Notes: generated by a model not told the origin, from the letters alone. A stretch of 11,502 bases of DNA from JBBSHJ01 sp038253135 (GCA_038253135.1 JBBSHJ010000100.1:1-11502); one strand, 5' to 3'; positions 1 to 5,783 are shown, numbered from the stretch's first letter. A program made the numbers and translations.

Positions 1-18
1 CAGCGAGAGAGGGCCGGC

Positions 19-186
19 ATGAGTGACACCACAATGCCCAAGACCGTGCGCGTCAGCCGTGACCAGGTCTCAGCGGCCCGAGCGCTGATCCGCCTGCGCG
101 GGGGAGTGGACAAGGTGGACCCCGTCATCGCCAAGGTCGCCTCCGCTCGGCCGGGTAAGGCCGCCAAGCACACCAAGGCATCCTGA
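19..186 (+). CDS. Small hypothetical protein, 55 aa
   Basis: An ATG is preceded by a purine-rich ribosome-binding stretch (AGAGGG, 5 bases before the start) and opens a 55-residue frame ending in TGA. The protein is basic. It begins MSDTTMPKTVRVSRDQVSAA, continues with a probable helix around ARALIRLRGG (residues about 20-29), and ends in a Lys/Ala-rich tail. There is no signal peptide, membrane segment or cysteine. I do not recognise the family. The ordered composition, clear RBS and GC-rich third positions favour a real gene over chance. Its left neighbour lies outside the window, so an operon cannot be judged. Two short perfect palindromes follow it (208-217 and 233-242), but neither makes a convincing terminator. 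Confidence 0.5.
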   Translation: MSDTTMPKTVRVSRDQVSAARALIRLRGGVDKVDPVIAKVASARPGKAAKHTKAS

Positions 187-277
187 GCCGCCGAGGCTGA
201 TCGACCGCCCGTACGGGGATCCTGACCGGACGCTCGCGCGAGAGTGAAGGCCAGCGCTTGCCGATACTGTCGGGCGT

Positions 278-424
278 ATGAGCTGGTCGATCCCGGCCAC
301 CGACCAGCCGTGGGGACTGCGGCAGGCCGGCATTGTCGCCGACCCCGAGCAGCACCTGTGGGAACTCAGCGCGCATCTCCGCGAGGTCGCCCCGGCCGAC
401 TGGGGCGCCGAGGTCATCGACCCT
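278..424 (+). pseudogene. C-terminal remnant of a VOC/glyoxalase-like protein
   Basis: About 49 codons from ATG 278 read like the last strand and tail of a vicinal-oxygen-chelate (glyoxalase/bleomycin-resistance) protein. The stretch PWGLRQAGIVADPEQHLWEL (residues 11-30) has the family pattern WG.R...V.DP.GH.WEL, followed by a tail SAHLREVAPADWG. The N-terminal half of the fold is absent: an in-frame stop lies at 245-247 and nothing VOC-like precedes it. After about residue 49 the frame continues without resemblance to anything and merges in frame into the next VOC gene, so the full open frame to 928 is not one protein. I infer a truncated relic. The assignment rests on motif similarity read by eye and could be coincidental. 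Confidence 0.42.
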
Positions 425-682
425 TGCCGCGACAACGCGGGCCGTAACACGATCCGCTTACGGGCACACTTCGTGACTCGTTATGTCGGTGCCCGGCTGC
501 GGAACCCCTTCCGGTCCGGGGCTTCAGGCCAGCTGGGCGTCGGATTGCAGGTTTGCCCGCATGGGCGGTTCGGCTGGGGAAGGCGTTTAGGGAGCCGGGA
601 CCGGCGGGCATCGGCCTTGGAATCTGCGCGCGGGCTAGAGTTCGGATCAATCGCAAGACGGACGAAGGGCCGGGAGGCCGTA
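425..682. other. Non-coding stretch, no gene seen
   Basis: The plus frame that begins at 278 stays open through this stretch, but its translation is Arg/Gly-rich and lacks family patterns. Minus-strand frames here are also chance-like. The only functional signal is at the right edge: GGGAGG at 672-677, the ribosome-binding site of the VOC gene starting at 683. Confidence 0.5.
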
Positions 683-1086
683 ATGTCTACGTCAGATCAA
701 GAGGCCGTCACGTTCCGGTGGAATGCCGTATGCATCGATTGCGCGCCAGACGACTACGACCGTGAGGTCGCTTTCTACCGTGACCTGCTCGGGACGGAGG
801 TAGCTGAGCGCGAGGAGCGCTGGGCCGCGCTACAGGACCGCAGAGCGGAATGTGGCTCAATATTCAGGCCGAGCACTGGTATGTGCCACCGGTTTGGCCC
901 GAAGACACGCCCGCCCAGACGAAGATGATGCACTTCGAGGTTCGCGTGAGTGATGTCGAATCCGCCGTCAGGCGTGCAGCTTCGTTCGGCGCGCGTGAGG
1001 CCCCACGGCAACCACCTGGCCGAGACCCCAGCAGGCTGAGAGTCATGCTCGATCCCGCGGATCATCCCTTCTGCCTCTGGAGCTGA
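683..1086 (+). pseudogene. VOC (glyoxalase-like) family protein, broken by a 1-base frameshift
   Basis: ATG 683 has an RBS (GGGAGG, 5 bases upstream). The first about 52 codons encode a VOC N-terminal half: an ordered strand (RWNAVCIDCA), then DYDREVAFYRDLLG and RWAALQD. At 836-841 the phase is lost. Restoring one C after base 838 (gac cgc to gac ccg) gives ALQDPQSGMWLNIQ and runs into the next phase: AEHWYVPPVWPED, QTKMMHFEVRVSDVESAV, SRLRVMLDPADHPFCLWS, stop at 1086. The repaired protein would be 134 aa, the usual length of single-domain glyoxalase-like proteins (Glyoxalase_6 type). Family members are metalloenzymes or binding proteins of varied specificity; the substrate cannot be inferred. 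As given, the gene makes only a truncated, mis-tailed product. A sequencing error in a short C run is the main alternative. Confidence 0.8.
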
Positions 1087-1456
1087 TCTGCTGCCGGAAG
1101 TCAGCGTGCATGTGCACCATCCCCAGTCATCGAACCTGCTACGCGACACGTCGCGGCCGGGTTTTGGGTAACATCCGGGGTTCGTCGGTCCGCCACGCCC
1201 CGGCAGGTGGGAAGGCTCGTCCACCGCGCTGGCCACGGTTGCGCTCGGCCGGTCCCGCCGAGTACCGAGCGGGCGGGATCCTGCTGATCCGCACATCTGA
1301 CGTCCGACCAACGCATTCCTCGAAGTGGCCGGGGGTTACGCGGACTAGCGACGCGCGGTCGAATGGTCGATGGGCTGGGCCTGAACCGCCGACTGATACC
1401 AGCCGGTCGGCTCGGTCCCGATGGTCCGGCACCTGCCGCGACCGTACTTCCTAGCG
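1087..1456. other. Intergenic region, no gene recognised
   Basis: This is 370 bases between the broken VOC gene and the stop of the minus-strand repeat gene. Open frames on both strands exist, but they are Arg/Pro/Ser-rich and show no family pattern or RBS. Small inverted repeats are present: GGATC-CTGCT-GATCC at 1276-1290, TCCCGCC/GGCGGGA at 1252-1278, and AGCC-GGTC-GGCT at 1401-1412. None has a strong stem or T-tract. The last could lie in the 3' end of the minus-strand transcript but is too weak to call a terminator. Confidence 0.5.
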
Positions 1457-1951
1457 TCAGTAGCTGTGGTCCACCTCGTACGTCGGCTCCGGCTCCTGGG
1501 TCAGTGACGCCAAGTTCATATCACCGGCGTAAGCCGTCTCCTGCGCGTCGAGGAGGCCCGTGATGTCACCCGAGTAGTCGCCACCCGCGTCCAAGTAACC
1601 AGCTGAGTAGTCGCTGGCGACTGGGTCATCGAAGCCGGCGTAGGAGCCGAGACCTTCACCGCCGATCGTGCTCACCGTCATGGGCACGTCGCTCTCGGAC
1701 ACCGGCGGTTCGATGATGGTCAGGTCGGAGTCACCGTTGAGGGATTCACCACCGATGGTGCTCACGGTCATTGGCACCGGCGTGGTGTCCAGTGGCGGTT
1801 CGACGATCGTCAGGTCGGAGTCGCCGTTGAGGGATTCACCACCGATGGTGCTCACGGTCATTGGCACCGGCGTGGTGTCCAGTGGCGGTTCGACGATGGT
1901 CAGATCGGAGTTGCCGTCCACGGTGTCGCCGCCGATCGTTGTCACTGTCAT
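1457..1951 (-). CDS. Acidic 30-residue-repeat protein of unknown function, 164 aa
   Basis: The frame opens at ATG 1951 with AGGAAG 8 bases upstream. A GTG at 1960 is in frame but overlaps that RBS, so the ATG is preferred. The protein consists of three full 30-residue units starting MTVSTIGGESLNGDSDLTIV and continuing EPPLDTTPVP, a fourth unit that keeps only its first 10-12 residues, then a Tyr/Gly/Asp-rich tail of about 60 residues (SDYSAGYLDAGGDYSGDITG ... TYEVDHSY). I count about 30 Asp/Glu, no Lys, no Arg, no Cys and no Trp, so the product is extremely acidic. No signal peptide or membrane segment is visible. The adjacent genes give no clue. I do not recognise the family. Possibilities are a structural or adhesive repeat protein, an ion-binding low-complexity protein, or a peptide precursor, but no processing enzyme is nearby. 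Base composition is less GC-rich than in the right half of the window. Confidence 0.72.
   Translation of the reverse strand: MTVTTIGGDTVDGNSDLTIVEPPLDTTPVPMTVSTIGGESLNGDSDLTIVEPPLDTTPVPMTVSTIGGESLNGDSDLTIIEPPVSESDVPMTVSTIGGEGLGSYAGFDDPVASDYSAGYLDAGGDYSGDITGLLDAQETAYAGDMNLASLTQEPEPTYEVDHSY
1646..1951 (-). repeat. 90-bp coding tandem repeat, three full copies plus one partial
   Basis: The units lie at 1862-1951, 1772-1861 and 1682-1771, with a partial fourth at 1646-1681. Each full unit is exactly 90 bp (30 codons), so the frame is kept. The segment 1734-1807 recurs without mismatch at 1824-1897 (74 bp, offset 90), while the first unit has diverged at silent and conservative sites. Such exact identity suggests recent duplication or gene conversion, and copy number may vary between strains. 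Confidence 0.9.
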
Positions 1952-2005
1952 TGCGACCACTTCCTAACACCCGGATCACGGCTCTTCCGTTGATCTCGTG
2001 TCGTC

Positions 2006-2032
2006 ATGGTAGCGACGGAAGCCTTGGTGCAA
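2006..2032 (-). promoter_or_regulatory. Candidate promoter of the acidic repeat gene
   Basis: Read on the minus strand, TTGCAC (2032-2027) and TACCAT (2011-2006) are separated by 15 bases. They resemble -35 and -10 elements, with a slightly short spacer, and would give a leader of about 50 bases before ATG 1951. CTTCCGT (1984-1990) and ACGGAAG (2015-2021) form an inverted repeat flanking the -10 element and could be an operator. Both calls are by eye. Confidence 0.3.
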
Positions 2033-2434
2033 CCTCACCAGAACGTGCCAACCACGGGCTCACTTGGCAGCTCTGCGAATTGGCGGGAACGCGGACGGCC
2101 GGGTCAGCCGCGAACGATTGTGTGTTGCCTTCCGAAGCTCCCGCGTTGCGACCGCACTTGCGCTCAGGCGGCGCGGTCGTGGTCCGGCGCCGTCACGCCG
2201 GGAAGGGGCCGGGATCGACCGCCACCGATCGTCGCGCCGCACGTGGCCGGACCTCGGCCGCGGCGGTGTTGCTGGTCGGCGCCGCGGTAGCCGTTGCGCT
2301 CGGGGTCTAACGCAGGTCTAACGCAAAGGCGCACAGTCCGGCGGGCCGGCCGCTCTTCACCTTCGGGTTCTCCGGCATGCTGCAAATGAAGGCGTGGCTG
2401 AGGCGGCCAGATCTACCGGACTTAGGGAGCGCGC
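2033..2434. other. Intergenic region, no convincing gene
   Basis: No frame here has both a start with an RBS and a recognisable product. One plus frame ends at TAA 2308-2310 with a hydrophobic run (TSAAAVLLVGAAVAVALGV) resembling a C-terminal membrane anchor. It has no credible start and could be the tail of a decayed small membrane-protein gene. The 11-bp unit GGTCTAACGCA is duplicated exactly in tandem at 2304-2314 and 2315-2325, right at that stop. Confidence 0.4.
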
Positions 2435-2611
2435 ATGTCGTGGCGTGTGCTGCCTACCGTGCTGTGGCTCGCGCCGCAGCTTCTTCGGGGCCTGGCCGAG
2501 CAAGAGCACGTCCGCGGCCGCCGCCAGCGCAACTGTCCGTTCCGCATGACCTTGCACGCCGTATGCTCTGTCAGTGGTTGGGCACACGCGCGCCTAGTAC
2601 GACAGCCGTAG
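2435..2611 (+). CDS. Doubtful small ORF, 58 aa, with N-terminal hydrophobic helix
   Basis: ATG 2435 has AGGGAG 5 bases upstream (2424-2429). The product starts MSWRVLPTVLWLAPQLLRGL, a possible short membrane helix, followed by a basic stretch HVRGRRQRN and a tail that looks less protein-like (two Cys, no family pattern). Its TAG stop is the last codon of the left arm of the perfect hairpin at 2592-2639, which suits a gene with its own terminator. I do not recognise it. It may equally be a chance frame or the head of a decayed gene. The membrane-protein gene that follows could make it a small membrane partner, but nothing shows this directly. Confidence 0.3.
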   Translation: MSWRVLPTVLWLAPQLLRGLAEQEHVRGRRQRNCPFRMTLHAVCSVSGWAHARLVRQP

Positions 2612-2639
2612 ATCGTGAACTACGGCTGTCGTACTAGGC
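2592..2639 (+). terminator. Perfect 20-bp hairpin with 8-base loop (terminator-like)
   Basis: GCCTAGTACGACAGCCGTAG (2592-2611) is the exact reverse complement of 2620-2639, with loop ATCGTGAA (2612-2619). All 20 pairs match. There is no T-run on either side. In actinobacteria, hairpins without a U-tract are often proposed as terminators, and this one closes a small ORF and precedes the DUF1206 gene. The length and perfect match would also fit a mobile repeat (REP/MITE-like) or a protein-binding palindrome, so the terminator label is provisional. The hairpin itself is certain. Confidence 0.5.
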
Positions 2640-2693
2640 CAGGATTTGGGCGTGGAAGGCATCGGCTCGATGACTTCAGAAGGCGGTGGCACC

Positions 2694-3503
2694 ATGGCGG
2701 AGCTCGCCTCATCGGCGCGACGAGCGTCGCACGGTCAGGCCGTGTCGGGTCTCGCGCGGTTCGGCCTCGCCGCTCGAGCGTTCGTCTACATCGTCATCGG
2801 ATGGCTCGCCATCCAGATAGCTCGCGGCCACGGCAGCCATGAAGCCAACCAGCGCGGCGCAGTGAGCGACATCGCTCAGCACTCGTACGGGGTCGCGCTG
2901 CTGTGGCTTCTCGGACTCGGCTTCGCTGCGTACGCGATCTGGCGCCTGAGCGAGGCGGCCTTCGGTACCGCCGCCGAAGGCAAGAAGGCAGGTCCGCGGG
3001 CGCAGTCGCTGGTGCGCGGGATTATCTACGCCGGATTCGCGGTCACGACATTCAGCTTCATCGCCGGCTCGTCCAAGAAAGGCCAGTCGCAGCAGCAGGA
3101 GACGCTAACCGCCCGCGTCATGAGGCACGGCTATGGCCGTTGGCTGGTCGGACTCGTCGGGCTGATCGTCGTTGTGGTCGGCCTGGGCATGATCGTTGAA
3201 GGAATCCTCAAGAAATTCGAGAAACAGCTACAAATGCAGGATCTCACTGGGCGCACCCGCACCGTCGTCGTCTGGCTGGGCGTGATCGGCACGACCGCCC
3301 GGGGGATCGTTGTCGGCATAGTCGGCGTCCTCGTGGTGGATGCGGCAATTACTTTCAACTCGCACAAGTCGACCGGTCTGGACGGTGCCCTGCGAACGCT
3401 GGCCGACCGCCCCTTCGGGCCCTGGCTCCTCGGAGCACTTGCCGTCGGGCTCATCGTGTTCGGCCTTTACGGATTCGCCGCGGCCCGCTGGGCGAAGACC
3501 TGA
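2694..3503 (+). CDS. DUF1206 domain-containing integral membrane protein, 269 aa
   Basis: The product has six hydrophobic segments (about residues 24-43, 66-85, 105-124, 147-168, 190-212 and 241-262). They form three repeats of a two-helix unit, as in DUF1206 (PF06724). The first helix of each unit is preceded or headed by Arg (ARFGLAARAFVYIVIGWLAI; LVRGIIYAGFAVTTFSFI; TTARGIVVGIVGVLVV). The second follows an aromatic-Gly motif (SYGVALLWLL; GYGRWLVGLV; PFGPWLLGAL). Charged linkers such as KKFEKQLQ separate the units. ATG 2694 was chosen because GAAGG lies 10 bases upstream and MAELASSARRA is a natural N-terminus; ATG 2670, GTG 2652 and TTG 2646 are possible in-frame alternatives. The family's biochemical role is unknown, although it is often found among actinobacterial stress-related membrane genes. 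It stands alone here, just downstream of the perfect hairpin. Confidence 0.88.
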   Translation: MAELASSARRASHGQAVSGLARFGLAARAFVYIVIGWLAIQIARGHGSHEANQRGAVSDIAQHSYGVALLWLLGLGFAAYAIWRLSEAAFGTAAEGKKAGPRAQSLVRGIIYAGFAVTTFSFIAGSSKKGQSQQQETLTARVMRHGYGRWLVGLVGLIVVVVGLGMIVEGILKKFEKQLQMQDLTGRTRTVVVWLGVIGTTARGIVVGIVGVLVVDAAITFNSHKSTGLDGALRTLADRPFGPWLLGALAVGLIVFGLYGFAAARWAKT

Positions 3504-3535
3504 GTTGGATGCACGCGGGTCTGCTTGTCCCATTA

Positions 3536-3610
3536 GCTCGCCCGGCTGGCCTTCGGCTCGGGCTTCCGCCGGTCCGGTTGCACGACCTCCGCCACGCCGG
3601 CCCCGAGGCG
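3536..3610 (+). pseudogene. Tyrosine recombinase (phage-type integrase) fragment
   Basis: In one plus frame the residues GLPPVRLHDLRHAG (3560-3601) match the catalytic-domain signature of tyrosine recombinases, usually (A)GLPPIRLHDLRHT. They include His and Arg of the HxxR box (His at 3581-3583, Arg at 3590-3592). ARPAGLRL just before it resembles the preceding family segment. Nothing downstream in any frame shows the rest of the domain or the catalytic Tyr, and nothing upstream shows the N-terminal part, so only about 25 codons survive. The fragment lies about 130 bp from the 3' end of a tRNA-Leu gene, the usual place for an integrase next to its attachment site. Chance similarity cannot be excluded for so short a match. 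Confidence 0.5.
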
Positions 3611-3700
3611 CTGGCACGGCACTGGCCCGGTACGCCGTCCGGGCTCGAAACGATCCAACGGCTGGCGGGGCTGCCGGCGGGCTCCGGGTCACCACCGCCG

Positions 3701-3735
3701 CCCAGCCACGACGCGGAGTCGATGAAAGGGCTGGG
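3701..3735 (-). terminator. Candidate terminator of tRNA-Leu
   Basis: Immediately beyond the tRNA 3' end, the minus strand reads CCCAGCC (3735-3729), then an inner CGAC-TCCGC-GTCG hairpin, then GGCTGGG (3707-3701). This gives a 7-bp outer stem with a nested 4-bp stem. No clear T-run follows. The position directly after the mature tRNA supports a termination or processing role. Confidence 0.35.
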
Positions 3736-3818
3736 TGGGCGAGGGGGGAGTTGAACCCCCACGTCCTTGCGGACACACGGACCTGAACCGTGCGCGTCTG
3801 CCATTCCGCCACTCGCCC
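3736..3818 (-). tRNA. tRNA-Leu, anticodon CAG
   Basis: The minus strand folds as a class II tRNA of 83 bases. The acceptor arm pairs GGGCGAG (3818-3812) with CTCGCCC (3743-3737), with discriminator A at 3736. The D-arm contains TGGCGGAATGGCAGACGC. The anticodon stem ACGG/CCGT closes the loop TTCAGGT, giving anticodon CAG (plus-strand CTG at 3783-3785). A long variable arm, GTCC-GCAA-GGAC, is typical of tRNA-Leu, and the T-arm is GGGGGTTCAACTCCCCC. CTG, read by this tRNA, is a heavily used Leu codon in the high-GC genes here. CCA is not encoded (ACCC follows), as is common in actinobacteria. An integrase scrap lies beyond its 3' end. Confidence 0.96.
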
Positions 3819-3830
3819 GAGCGACGATCG

Positions 3831-3836
3831 AGGCTA
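3831..3836 (-). promoter_or_regulatory. Candidate -10 element of tRNA-Leu
   Basis: On the minus strand TAGCCT ends 12 bases before the mature tRNA 5' end, a plausible -10 (TANNNT) position for a short tRNA leader. A partial -35 (CTTTGG) sits 16 bases further upstream but is weak. Confidence 0.3.
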
Positions 3837-3968
3837 GCACGGCGCATCGGGCCCAAAGGGCGCTCGGGCGCGGAGACACCGCCACCCGGTTATGCCGCCG
3901 GTTCGGCCCCGGAGTCGAGGATGCTCTGCCCCCGGCGCACGCGGTCGAGGGTCGCGGTCGGCCCGCGC

Positions 3969-4733
3969 TCAGCGGGAGAAAGCCGTTACTGGTCGAGGCA
4001 GTGGCGCACCATCGAGGGTGAGGTCGACCATCTCGTTGTAGAACGCGACCAGACCCGCGATCGGCAGCAGCGCGGCGGTCGGGAAGTCGTAGCACCAGGC
4101 GATATCGGCGTGCACGGTGCCGTCGATGACCGCGGACCAGTACGCCGTCGTGGCGCCCTTGTAGGGGCACGCGGTCACTGTGTCGCTCGAGCTCAGCAAG
4201 CCGAGGTCGATGTCGGTGCGGTTGACGTAGTACCTCGTCGGCAGTCCCGTCTCGAAGACCATGACCGGCGCCGAGGACTCGGCGAGGACGGCCCCCTCGA
4301 GCTCGACGCGGACCGGCCGGGTCGAGCGCACGGCATCGAGCCGCGTGTAGGGATTGCGCGGGTGCACGAAGATCTGCTCGTCCTCCTCGAACCACGCGTC
4401 GAGCGCGTCCCAGTCGAACCGCACCATGCCGGCCAGGCCGGCCATCGCGTCCGGTCCGTAGACGTGCGCGACGCCCGGTCGGGTCACCGGGCCGCAGCGC
4501 AGGCCGTACCGCGTCGCCGGGCCGCGGCGCAGCCGCTCGGTGTGCTCGTCGACGAGGAGCTCCCGGTCGACGTCAGCGATCGGGATGTAATAGTGCGGGT
4601 ACGGCGGGTGCTCCCAGACGTAGATCGCTTCGGTCGTGTCGAAGACCGGCCGGCCGCCGCAGAAGCCGCGCACCCGTCGGGGCGCCGGCTCGATGTGATC
4701 GACGGGTGTCAGGATGGCCGGATAGTCCGACAT
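3969..4733 (-). CDS. DUF427 domain-containing protein (two copies), 254 aa
   Basis: ATG 4733 follows GAGGAG with good spacing. The second half (residues about 140-242) is a full DUF427 (PF04248) domain: VRVELEGAVLAESSAPVMVF, LPTRYYVNRTDIDLGLL, the conserved CPYKG (189-193), YWS, AWCYDFP (212-218), and AGLVAFYNEMVDLTLDG (226-242). The first half (about 20-95) repeats the beginning of the same fold (VRGFCGGRPVFDTTEAIYVW, then HYYIPIADVDRELL), which is the common double-domain architecture. The family is widespread in actinobacteria with no established reaction; no membrane or signal segment is present, so it is likely cytosolic. The DUF6308-like gene lies 165 bp upstream on the same strand, but this gene has its own candidate promoter in that gap, so it is probably transcribed separately. 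I am sure of the family, not of the role. Confidence 0.9.
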   Translation of the reverse strand: MSDYPAILTPVDHIEPAPRRVRGFCGGRPVFDTTEAIYVWEHPPYPHYYIPIADVDRELLVDEHTERLRRGPATRYGLRCGPVTRPGVAHVYGPDAMAGLAGMVRFDWDALDAWFEEDEQIFVHPRNPYTRLDAVRSTRPVRVELEGAVLAESSAPVMVFETGLPTRYYVNRTDIDLGLLSSSDTVTACPYKGATTAYWSAVIDGTVHADIAWCYDFPTAALLPIAGLVAFYNEMVDLTLDGAPLPRPVTAFSR

Positions 4734-4779
4734 GTCTCTCCTCGCGGACGGGTCGCGCCGATGCGGCGACGTGCCGGCA

Positions 4780-4807
4780 ACTCTACGAGTCCGAATCCGG
4801 CTGTCAC
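4780..4807 (-). promoter_or_regulatory. Candidate promoter of the DUF427 gene
   Basis: Minus strand: GTGACA (4807-4802), a 16-base spacer, and TAGAGT (4785-4780). This is close to the TTGACA/TANNNT pattern of the main actinobacterial sigma factor. Transcription would begin near 4773, leaving a leader of about 40 bases that includes the GAGGAG ribosome-binding site. Confidence 0.5.
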
Positions 4808-4898
4808 GGCGGCCAAACCCGTCGTGCGCAGCCTCGCGGACGCGATTTCGGATGCCCGAAGGATCCCTACCTGCCGGACCGTCGACCATCTGAGGTCA

Positions 4899-5672
4899 TC
4901 AGAGCACAACGGGGGCGCAGGCCGCCGCGGGCGTCGGCTCGCCGGGCGTGGCGTCACGCCACGTGTTCGCGAGCTTGCCATTGCGCGACATTCGGTCATC
5001 CTGCGATGTCCAGACGATCATGTCGAGCAGCCGCAACTGGCTGGCCAGGTCGATGTCAGGCACGTGCGGTCGCAGAGCATCGCGTACGGCGTCAAGAAAC
5101 TCCCGGTCGCGGCGGACGCCGTCGGCAAGGCCGTCGACCACCTTGGCCAGTCGATCAGGTCGCCTACCGTGCGCGCGCACGCCGCCGACACTCGAGAAAC
5201 TCTCCCGGTTGTAGCCGAACGCAAGCGCGACATAACCGTCGAGCACGGGGACGGCTCGCGGCCGGTACGCCGCCGCCACCTTGGTGATCTTGGGTCCCCA
5301 CGCCCCGACGAAACCGAAGGCGCACAGCCGCGCGACACGTTGCCGGGCGTCGGCATCCATCTCGTGCAGGGCGACATCCTCCGGTACGCCGCGCACGAGG
5401 TCGGCGAACTTAGCCATCCTGCTGGTGAAGCTGGTGAGGTCGCCGACGGTGACCCGTCCGGCCAGCGCCTGGGCCCAGAGCATCGACCACGGGCCGACCG
5501 TGGCGAAGTGCCCGGCCTGACGAGCGTGATGCGCGGCGAGGTCGAAGCTCACCCACCCGCTCTTGGGGTCGCTGCAGAAGGCCCGCACCCGACGCACCGC
5601 ATCGTCGAAGCTCACGGCGCCGAGTACGTCGCCCGTGAAACCCGCGGTCACATCGATCTCCGTCGAAGACAT
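4899..5672 (-). CDS. DUF6308-like hypothetical protein, 257 aa
   Basis: The frame runs from ATG 5672 (MSSTEIDVTAGFTG) to TGA 4899. The product is soluble, with no signal or membrane segment. The most telling part is FVGAWGPKITKVAAAYRPRA (121-140) followed by VPVLDGYVALAFGY (141-154). It resembles the 'G...TK.L...RP...P.LD..V' motif of DUF6308-type proteins, which itself recalls the helix-hairpin-helix and Asp loop of HhH DNA-glycosylase folds. The C-terminus (about 235-257) is Pro/Ala-rich and probably disordered. No SD sequence precedes the ATG; instead a promoter ends just before it, so a leaderless mRNA is likely. The gene is divergent from pglW and shares its 118-bp control region, so a link to defence is possible but unproven. 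The family name comes from memory of the motif and is moderately sure; the gene call is strong. Confidence 0.72.
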   Translation of the reverse strand: MSSTEIDVTAGFTGDVLGAVSFDDAVRRVRAFCSDPKSGWVSFDLAAHHARQAGHFATVGPWSMLWAQALAGRVTVGDLTSFTSRMAKFADLVRGVPEDVALHEMDADARQRVARLCAFGFVGAWGPKITKVAAAYRPRAVPVLDGYVALAFGYNRESFSSVGGVRAHGRRPDRLAKVVDGLADGVRRDREFLDAVRDALRPHVPDIDLASQLRLLDMIVWTSQDDRMSRNGKLANTWRDATPGEPTPAAACAPVVL

Positions 5673-5679
5673 CCGGGGC

Positions 5680-5707
5680 AGTATGAGCGCATCGGCAGGA
5701 CGGTCAA
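5680..5707 (-). promoter_or_regulatory. Promoter of the DUF6308-like gene (leaderless)
   Basis: Minus strand: TTGACC (5707-5702), a 16-base spacer, CATACT (5685-5680), then 7 bases to ATG 5672. The expected transcription start therefore falls on or next to the A of the start codon, the arrangement of leaderless actinobacterial genes. Absence of a Shine-Dalgarno sequence agrees. The -35 element is itself one of three GGTCA boxes (5702-5706, 5714-5718 and 5724-5728, plus strand). Confidence 0.55.
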
Positions 5708-5776
5708 GCCTTCGGTCAGAACTGGTCAAACGCTGACAAGCCGACCACCGTTTGGCAAGATCCTGACGGCGGCGAT

Positions 5777-5783
5777 AAGGAGG
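5777..5783 (+). promoter_or_regulatory. Strong ribosome-binding site of pglW
   Basis: AAGGAGG, a full-strength Shine-Dalgarno sequence, lies 7 bases before ATG 5791 and fixes that start. A GATAAG at 5774-5779 looks like a -10 element but overlaps the RBS, so the real promoter must lie further upstream, within or left of 5700-5760. Confidence 0.85.

Noticed and set aside
208..242. Palindromes CCCGTACGGG (208-217) and CTCGCGCGAG (233-242) as a terminator or operator
   Set aside because: Each is only 10 bp with no loop or T-run, and short GC palindromes are common in such DNA.
278..928. A single 216-aa protein on the plus strand
   Set aside because: It joins a VOC-like C-terminal scrap, a meaningless Arg/Gly-rich stretch, and the first half of a different VOC gene that has its own RBS and start at 683.
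1646..1951. CRISPR-like array
   Set aside because: The repeats are contiguous 90-bp coding units without unique spacers and keep one reading frame.
1861..2310. A 149-aa plus-strand protein
   Set aside because: Its start lies within the antisense of the repeat gene and most of it lacks protein-like patterns. Only the last about 20 residues look like a membrane segment.
5752..5779. pglW promoter TTGGCA-16-GATAAG
   Set aside because: The -10 would overlap the AAGGAGG ribosome-binding site, so the transcript would lack it. A promoter further upstream is more likely.
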